DNA from: Bacteroidaceae bacterium
GTDB lineage: Bacteria; Bacteroidota; Bacteroidia; Bacteroidales; Bacteroidaceae
Assembly: GCA_017548225.1 (NCBI GenBank)
Contig: JAFYMV010000007.1
Span: 1 to 12,779 of the forward strand
DNA: 12,779 nucleotides
Direction: 5' to 3'
This document shows positions 6,495-12,779 of this stretch, one piece after another (the first letter of the stretch is position 1; the number at the start of each line of letters is the position of its first letter). The notes below the pieces were generated by a model that saw nothing but the letters and a program-made list of their open reading frames with translations, was not told where the DNA came from and searched no databases. Both the position numbers and the translations under genes were made by a program.

Positions 6495-9400
6495 ATGAGA
6501 AAACACTCAATCTTCGCAGTCATCGCCATGATGATGTGCCTTCCGCTCGCCTTGCAGGCGAAGGTGGAACATTTGTTGCCCAAGGTGCATGTACTCAAGG
6601 AGACGAAGGGTACGCCCTTTGCCTTGCAGCGCACGGTGACCATCACAGACGCTACGAATAGCGCTGCACTGAAAAGGGTATTCACAGACAATGGTTGCAC
6701 CATCGGTGAGGGCGGCGCTGCTGTGACCGTAGAGATGGTAGAAAGCATCGAGGGTGCCTACGACTACACTCTCGTGGGCTACGACAACGAGGGCTACCAG
6801 CTCACCGTGAGCGAGAACGCTATCGCTATCAAGGCGGTGAAGCCTATCGGTGTCATCCGTGCGGCACAGACGCTGGCTCAGCTTGCCGAAGGCTATGATG
6901 AGGGCGCGGCAGCCATTGAGGCCGTCGAGATTACCGACTGGGCAGCCTTCAAGCTCCGTGGCTACATGCACGATGTGGGCCGCTCGTTCATCTCGGTTGA
7001 GGAGCTGAAGAAGCATATCGACCTGCTGTCGCGCTTCAAGGTGAACACCTTCCACTGGCACTTCACCGAGAACCAGGCATGGCGCTTCGAGGTGGAGGGG
7101 TATCCTCAGTTGACTGACGCCTCATCGATGACTCGCTTCGAGGGTCAGTATTACACTCAGGCACAGTGCCGCGAGGTGGCAGCCTATGCTCACGAGCGTG
7201 GTGTGACCATCGTTCCCGAGATTGACATGCCCGGTCATAGCCAAGCCTTCAAGACTGCCATGGGCTTCAGCATGCAGACCGACCAAGGTGTAGAGGTGCT
7301 CAAGACCGTACTTACCCAGTTGGCCGATGTGTTCCCTCACTCACCCTACATCCATATTGGTGCCGATGAGGAGGAGATTGAATATCCTAACTTCCTTGGC
7401 ATCATGGCAGACCACATCCATGGCTTGGGTCGTAAGATGGTGGTGTGGAACCCCATCCGTGGCGTTGGCATCAACAGTACCATGTGTGACATGACGCAGA
7501 TGTGGAGCAGCAGCGGCGCCAATATCAACGGTGTGCCCGACATCGACTGCCGATACAACTACACTAACCACTTTGATGTGTTTGCCGATGTGGTGGGTAT
7601 CTACAAGAGCAACATCTACTACAAGGCACAGGGCGATGCGGAGACAGCAGGTACTATCTCAGCCTACTGGAACGACCGCAAGACTCCCACTGAGGAGGAC
7701 ATCGTGAAGCAGAACAATATGTACGCCAATGTGCTGGCCAGTGCCGAGCGTGCTTGGATAGGCAGTAAGGTCAACGGCGCCGAGGGCTACATCGAGAAGC
7801 TCGGTACCACACTCCCCAATTCGGGTGAGGTGTATGAAGAGTTCAAGGATTGGGAAACCCGCTTCCTCTTCCACAAGGCTCATTCGTTGAAGGACGAGCC
7901 CATCCCCTATGTGAAGCAGACCAATGTGCGCTGGCGCATCACCGACCCCTTCCCCAATGGCGGTAACAGCGCTGCTACTTTTGCTCCCGACCAGTATGCT
8001 ACAAGCACCGATGATGAGGGATTGATTCCCGAGACCTTCATCCACGAGGGCAAGACCTACTATTCAGGTATGGCTACTGGTGCAGGTATCTACCTCCGTC
8101 ATGTGTGGGGTAACAATATCATCCCCACCTACTATGGTAGTACCAATCATAACAATATGACCGCGTATGCTTGGACTTATGTATACTCAGAAACCGAGCA
8201 GACTGTAGGTGCACAGATTGAGTTCCAGAACTATGGACGCTCAGAACACGACAAGACTCCAAATGCAGACAAGTGGGACCGCAAGGGTTCTGACATATGG
8301 ATTAATGGCACACGCATCAATCCTCCCACATGGAAGACTCCAGGTTTTGACCCCACCAACGAGGATGACCTCTTTAATGAGAACTTCAGCGCTCGTGAGC
8401 CCATCGAAGTGACCCTGAAGCAGGGTTGGAATAAGGTATTCCTCAAGCTCCCTTATGTGAGTGCCGATGGTATTCGCCTCAACAAGTGGATGTTTACCTG
8501 CGTATTCACCGACCTCGAAGGAAAGAATGCCGTGGAGGGCCTCATCTACTCTCCCAACCAATGTATGGACGAAGCGACCGAACTCGTAGCAGCTAAGGTG
8601 AGCGAAATCAAACGCGACCGCGGCAACCTCATCGGTACTGCCATCGGCCTCTGGCCCGAGAGCGCAGCTACTGAGCTCGATGCCAAGGTGAAGGAGATAG
8701 AAGCGACCTATGCCGAGGAAAAGACCGCCGAGGAGCGTGCCGCACAGGTAGAGGAGTTGGAGACCGCATGGGCGGCCTTCATCGCATCGCTCACTGGTGA
8801 CAAGATCAACCTTCCCGTCAGTGGCAACTACTACCGCATGTATACTCCTGGGCGTGAAAACCGTTACCCCACATCACAAGGCGTAGGCAACGCAATTGTG
8901 GGTGAGCAGAACCCCGCAACAAAGGCGTCAATCTGGCAATTTGTATCTCGCGGTGACAATTTGTATGACATCATCAACCTTGCCGATGGTACCTATATCT
9001 CACCTGCCAGCAATAACAATACCGCCATAAATACCATTGCCGACAAACCTAATGCAGGCTGGACCATCAAGTCTGCTGGTGCAGGAAAGGTGATAGTCAC
9101 AAGCGGCACGACACAGTTCAATCAAACTAATAGCGGACAGGGATATAAGCTCTACAACTGGGGATACAACAGCAATGGATTTCCCAATGCCTTTAATACC
9201 TCGGATGGCGGTTGTCTGTACGAATTGATTGATGTCACAGCCATTGCCGAAGCCACTCCCATTAAGTCGCTCGCCAGCTACGAGGAGTTTGAGAATGGCG
9301 GCGTATATAGCTTCGTGACAGAACGTGGTTGGATGGGCGCTACTGCAAGCAGTAACAATGCCATCTCTACCGCCAAGACAACCGTATCACCTGCGGCATC

Positions 9401-12400
9401 GGCCGATAACCCCTATTTCCAGTGGACGGTCTACCAATCTAAGAATGGCAACTACTACCTTTATAATATAGGTAAGGAGAAGTTCATGGGTGTGCAGAGC
9501 TCGAACAACGCTTCGGTGCCCCTCGTGGATAGCCCTGCGGGCAAACAGCTCACCTTCAAGAATAGCTCAACTGCGGCCTATCCCATCATGTTCTCGACCG
9601 ATAATGCTGGTGTAGTAAACCATACCACTGTTCATGGCGAAGGACTTGTTACCTGGACTGACGGATGGAGCAAGCTCGATGATGCCGGCAGCAACCATAA
9701 GGTGGCATTGATATGCACCTTAGACGATGAAGCACTCGCCAAGATTGCAGAACTCGTAGAGGCATATGATGTGTATGATGAGAGCGCCTCAGCTGCTCCC
9801 CAGCCCTTCGTAAAGTTGGAGTGCTTGGAGAAGAAGAGTTATCCTTATGCCATTGACGATGTCTTGGCCGACAAGGTGTTTGCGCAGGAGAACATCACTA
9901 TTGCGGTGGATGTGACTATGCCTGCATCGTTGGCTAATAATACTCGTTATGCTCTTGTTTGTGCTGCGGACCCCACAAAGGGGATTACTGGTGCGACTAA
10001 GACCAATTCGCCTTACATCGCTTATGGATTGAACGGCAGTAATCCTGCTTATTTACCTTCATCTGCAAATGGGGATAAGTTTAGCTACAGAGAGTTCGCT
10101 TTTTCAGGAAACACTACTTACAAAGTGGTGTATGTTATTGATAAGACCAACAAGCAGTTCTCAATCTATGTTGATGGAGCATTGAAGAGCACAGCGACCT
10201 ATCCTGTTTCTGGTTACGAACTCCAATCCTTCAGCAACTTTTCAAGCAATGACAATGCAAAGCTCTATATCGGTGGCGGTATTGTAAGTAACACCACTTC
10301 GTATGATGTCTTTGGCGGGCAGGTGCACTCGGTGCAGTTCTTCGATGAGGCACTGACCGCCGAGAATATTGCCTTGATTGAATACCCCTTGACCCAAGAC
10401 CAGCAGAACGAGCTCCGCGTAGTGGAAAAGTTATACCGTCCCACAAAGCGTGTCACCGTACTGGAATCTGGCAAGAAGTACATGATCTATGATACTGCTG
10501 AAGGCCGCACCGGCTTCATCAAGAATGCTGGCACCAGTTTGGGCCATAGCGGAACCAATGCACAGAGCAAGCCCGGCACATTCTCTGGCGACGAGAGCTA
10601 CATCTGGACCGTATCAGCTGCCGATGCCGCCAACTACAAGTACTACCTCAAGGCATCTAACGGCAAGTATGTGAATGCTACTGGCAATACTGAGAATGCT
10701 ACAGGACAAGATATCTACATTCAGCCATGGAAGACCTCTACTGCTACCAAATCTGAGTCAAACAGCGAAAGCGAAGAGGGTACCATCACCCCGAATGCAG
10801 AAATCGGTGAAGGCGTATGGACCATCAGTGGCAGCAAGGTTGGCAACAATGGGCAAAACTGTTGGAATGGTAACTCTGGCAGCTGGGCAAAATGGAGCAA
10901 CTGTCACCCCTATGCCTTATACGACTATGAGCTACAGGCGTCTATCGAGATTCCGCAAAATGCCTTGACCTACTACATCGCGGCCGATGCTCTTCAATCA
11001 GATGGTAGCTATGCAAAGCATTACCTCTACAACAATAACGGAACATTGGCAACAAGTCCCAACTTTGTTCGTGACGATGCGAAGTATATGTGGACAGCAA
11101 CCGTGGATGCCAATGGAAACTACACCTTTGCCAATGGCGCAGGTCAGTATTTGGGATATGGCGCAAGCGGCAGTGGACTCTGCATGGCTGCTTCTCCCGT
11201 ATCGCTCAACATCAGCAAGGAGAATGCCGTACATGGTGGTTCGTTGGGTATGTACCGCATCCGTCCCGAGGGCGACGCTGATGGTCAGTGGATGGTGACC
11301 AAGGTCAATGGAACATCGTTTAACCGAAACTCAGCGAAGGTCAACAACGGTAGTTGGTGCTCTGACTACACCTTTACCTATGTAAATAGTGGCGACCGCA
11401 TGCTCACCATCGTTAGCAATGTACCCAATGTTGAAGCAATATATAGCTGGAATGGAGAAGAGTTTGACCTCGTCACACAACTCGAAGGAAATGCAGAGGT
11501 GACTGATGCTACACTGAACTGCGTATCATGTAATACGGCCTACACATTCGACGGATTCTACAGCGATGAGCAGTTTACACAACAGATAACCGAGGTTGCC
11601 GAGTTAGAGGATGACATGACCGTGTATGCCAAGTTTACACTCAACATCTTCTCGGAGAACTATGGCGAGAAATGGGTAAGCGTCATTCGTGCTACCAATG
11701 CGGCTCATGCAATGATACTTACTGACGGTGCGGCTAATACCGTGCCCGTATACAATATGCTCGACTATGCCAATGAGGGCATTCTGTGGAACTTTGTGGG
11801 TACAGCCGAGAACTTCAAGATATATAATAAGGTGAGCGGCGATGCATTGGCACTCACTCCGAATGCCACGCCTGCCGATGGCGTAACCGTGAAGATGGTG
11901 GCCGCTACTGAGGCACAGAACTGGCACCTCATCCAATATGCGGATGGCTATGCCATCGCTCCCGTGGACAACAATGCATGGGGTCTCAACTCATATGGCA
12001 ATGTTGCTGGCAATCAAGTTAAGTTCTATGGCGTAGCCGATGGAGGTACGCATTGGAACTTCCTGTTGCAGAACCTGCTATCCGCAAAAGCCGAGGTGGA
12101 AGGTTGGAACGAGAACAATCCCAACACCCACTTTGGTAGCATAAAAATCGTCAATGGCAGCAACAGCGCGTTGGCTAAGTTGAAGATGGAGAACACAGCG
12201 GTCAGCAACATCGTTTACAATGGCGCAGATGTCACTATCGAGTTTGCCCGCGCCTACCGCGGCTTCGAGTTCCAAGGCTACCGTGTGGGCACCACAGACT
12301 TGGGCGAGAACTTTACACTCACCGAGGAGATAAAAGCACAAATCACCGAGCAGAATCCCCTCGTGGCTAAGTTCACTACGACAGATGACGTAACCCTCTT

Positions 12401-12779
12401 CTACGATGACGATCCCTTCTCATACCGTATCCCTGCCATCGGCAAGACCTCTACAGGTCGCCTCATTGCAGTGAGCGACTATCGTTATAGCCTTGACGAT
12501 ATAGGTCGTTACAACTTTGGTACAGCCAACCCTGGTATTGACCTCGTGATGCGTTATAGCGATGACAATGGTAAGACTTGGAGCGAGACAAAGACGATTG
12601 CTAAGGGCTCTTGCGTTCGTGGCACTGACGACTGCGCCTATGGTGATGCTGCCATCGCCGTGGTGGGACAGAAGGTGCTCGTGATGGGTGCTGCTGGTGA
12701 TGTGATGTTCGGTAATGGTAGCGCTACAGCGCACAACAGAGCTATACGCATATTCAGTGAAGATAATGGTGTTACTTGG
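6495..12779 (+). CDS. Giant secreted GH20 hexosaminidase - lectin modules - GH33 sialidase, 3' partial
   Basis: One open frame of 2095 codons runs off the window; in-frame stops precede the ATG at 6495. It is predicted to remove terminal beta-HexNAc and sialic acid from host glycans outside the inner membrane. Order: signal peptide 1-22; GH20 N-domain about 30-145; GH20 barrel about 155-430 (R163 in MHDVGRSF, HWHFTEN 187-193, PEIDMPGH 241-248, catalytic pair D291-E292 in HIGADE); jelly-roll-like module about 476-690; FIVAR-like helical linker 690-768; trefoil-like modules around W814 and W977; LamG/CBM40-like domain about 1100-1300; trefoil-like modules around W1371, W1533 and W1765; Listeria-Bacteroides-type repeats about 1655-1715 and 1885-1965; GH33 start with YRIP (1977-1980, R1978) and Asp boxes at 2022-2029 and 2088-2095. 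The other sialidase arginines and the Tyr/Glu pair are beyond the edge. Enzyme classes are firm; module boundaries are estimates. Confidence 0.93.
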   Translation, partial: MRKHSIFAVIAMMMCLPLALQAKVEHLLPKVHVLKETKGTPFALQRTVTITDATNSAALKRVFTDNGCTIGEGGAAVTVEMVESIEGAYDYTLVGYDNEGYQLTVSENAIAIKAVKPIGVIRAAQTLAQLAEGYDEGAAAIEAVEITDWAAFKLRGYMHDVGRSFISVEELKKHIDLLSRFKVNTFHWHFTENQAWRFEVEGYPQLTDASSMTRFEGQYYTQAQCREVAAYAHERGVTIVPEIDMPGHSQAFKTAMGFSMQTDQGVEVLKTVLTQLADVFPHSPYIHIGADEEEIEYPNFLGIMADHIHGLGRKMVVWNPIRGVGINSTMCDMTQMWSSSGANINGVPDIDCRYNYTNHFDVFADVVGIYKSNIYYKAQGDAETAGTISAYWNDRKTPTEEDIVKQNNMYANVLASAERAWIGSKVNGAEGYIEKLGTTLPNSGEVYEEFKDWETRFLFHKAHSLKDEPIPYVKQTNVRWRITDPFPNGGNSAATFAPDQYATSTDDEGLIPETFIHEGKTYYSGMATGAGIYLRHVWGNNIIPTYYGSTNHNNMTAYAWTYVYSETEQTVGAQIEFQNYGRSEHDKTPNADKWDRKGSDIWINGTRINPPTWKTPGFDPTNEDDLFNENFSAREPIEVTLKQGWNKVFLKLPYVSADGIRLNKWMFTCVFTDLEGKNAVEGLIYSPNQCMDEATELVAAKVSEIKRDRGNLIGTAIGLWPESAATELDAKVKEIEATYAEEKTAEERAAQVEELETAWAAFIASLTGDKINLPVSGNYYRMYTPGRENRYPTSQGVGNAIVGEQNPATKASIWQFVSRGDNLYDIINLADGTYISPASNNNTAINTIADKPNAGWTIKSAGAGKVIVTSGTTQFNQTNSGQGYKLYNWGYNSNGFPNAFNTSDGGCLYELIDVTAIAEATPIKSLASYEEFENGGVYSFVTERGWMGATASSNNAISTAKTTVSPAASADNPYFQWTVYQSKNGNYYLYNIGKEKFMGVQSSNNASVPLVDSPAGKQLTFKNSSTAAYPIMFSTDNAGVVNHTTVHGEGLVTWTDGWSKLDDAGSNHKVALICTLDDEALAKIAELVEAYDVYDESASAAPQPFVKLECLEKKSYPYAIDDVLADKVFAQENITIAVDVTMPASLANNTRYALVCAADPTKGITGATKTNSPYIAYGLNGSNPAYLPSSANGDKFSYREFAFSGNTTYKVVYVIDKTNKQFSIYVDGALKSTATYPVSGYELQSFSNFSSNDNAKLYIGGGIVSNTTSYDVFGGQVHSVQFFDEALTAENIALIEYPLTQDQQNELRVVEKLYRPTKRVTVLESGKKYMIYDTAEGRTGFIKNAGTSLGHSGTNAQSKPGTFSGDESYIWTVSAADAANYKYYLKASNGKYVNATGNTENATGQDIYIQPWKTSTATKSESNSESEEGTITPNAEIGEGVWTISGSKVGNNGQNCWNGNSGSWAKWSNCHPYALYDYELQASIEIPQNALTYYIAADALQSDGSYAKHYLYNNNGTLATSPNFVRDDAKYMWTATVDANGNYTFANGAGQYLGYGASGSGLCMAASPVSLNISKENAVHGGSLGMYRIRPEGDADGQWMVTKVNGTSFNRNSAKVNNGSWCSDYTFTYVNSGDRMLTIVSNVPNVEAIYSWNGEEFDLVTQLEGNAEVTDATLNCVSCNTAYTFDGFYSDEQFTQQITEVAELEDDMTVYAKFTLNIFSENYGEKWVSVIRATNAAHAMILTDGAANTVPVYNMLDYANEGILWNFVGTAENFKIYNKVSGDALALTPNATPADGVTVKMVAATEAQNWHLIQYADGYAIAPVDNNAWGLNSYGNVAGNQVKFYGVADGGTHWNFLLQNLLSAKAEVEGWNENNPNTHFGSIKIVNGSNSALAKLKMENTAVSNIVYNGADVTIEFARAYRGFEFQGYRVGTTDLGENFTLTEEIKAQITEQNPLVAKFTTTDDVTLFYDDDPFSYRIPAIGKTSTGRLIAVSDYRYSLDDIGRYNFGTANPGIDLVMRYSDDNGKTWSETKTIAKGSCVRGTDDCAYGDAAIAVVGQKVLVMGAAGDVMFGNGSATAHNRAIRIFSEDNGVTW

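Noticed and set aside
6489..6580. Lipoprotein signal at C15 of the giant enzyme
   Set aside because: Residues before C15 are M-M-M, not a normal lipobox (L-x-[AGS]-C). A type I cleavage after LQA (residue 22) fits better, though not perfectly.
6507..7061. Minus-strand open frames opposite the GH20 region
   Set aside because: The plus-strand frame has unmistakable GH20 motifs throughout; the antisense frames are histidine- and leucine-rich shadows caused by codon bias.

Overview
The window looks like a chromosome segment from a host-associated member of the Bacteroidales; Prevotellaceae or Bacteroidaceae are the best guesses. Evidence for this is three promoters of the Bacteroidota type (TTG about 19-21 nt upstream of TAnnTTTG) sitting directly in front of genes, weak Shine-Dalgarno sequences, a NigD-like lipoprotein, a RecQ with the long acidic C-terminal tail, and a very large secreted multi-domain glycosidase of the mucin/sialoglycan type. 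Genus cannot be fixed from the sequence alone.

Layout. (1) 4-720: ribH (lumazine synthase, riboflavin synthesis), then a class II tRNA-Tyr(GTA) with its own promoter and a perfect hairpin terminator that starts at the tRNA discriminator base. (2) 833-2724: a promoter, a PlsC-like acyltransferase and, 10 nt later, a small NigD-like lipoprotein, probably one transcript. (3) 2699-6204 on the minus strand: recQ followed 20 nt later by a membrane-anchored Csd3/MepM-like M23 peptidase. recQ has a promoter at 6260-6292 with an inverted repeat in its spacer. The peptidase gene runs convergently into the lipoprotein gene and overlaps it by 26 bp. (4) 6205-6494: a divergent AT-rich regulatory region with an 18-nt palindrome, a 4.5-copy 8-bp tandem repeat that supplies the -33 box of the rightward promoter, and another inverted repeat near the expected start of transcription. 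(5) 6495-12779: one uninterrupted reading frame that leaves the window still open, at least 2095 residues long. It encodes a secreted enzyme with a GH20 beta-N-acetylhexosaminidase at the N-terminus and the start of a GH33 sialidase at the C-terminal side. Between them lie a jelly-roll-like module, a helical linker, about five beta-trefoil-like modules, a LamG/CBM40-like module and Listeria-Bacteroides-type repeats.

The most interesting object is this GH20...GH33 giant. I read the whole frame codon by codon and found no stop. Two exo-acting activities (HexNAc removal and sialic acid removal) on one polypeptide, with many putative carbohydrate-binding modules, suggest an enzyme for sialylated host glycans. 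The rest of the window is mostly housekeeping: vitamin synthesis, a tRNA, lipid acylation, DNA repair and cell-wall remodelling.
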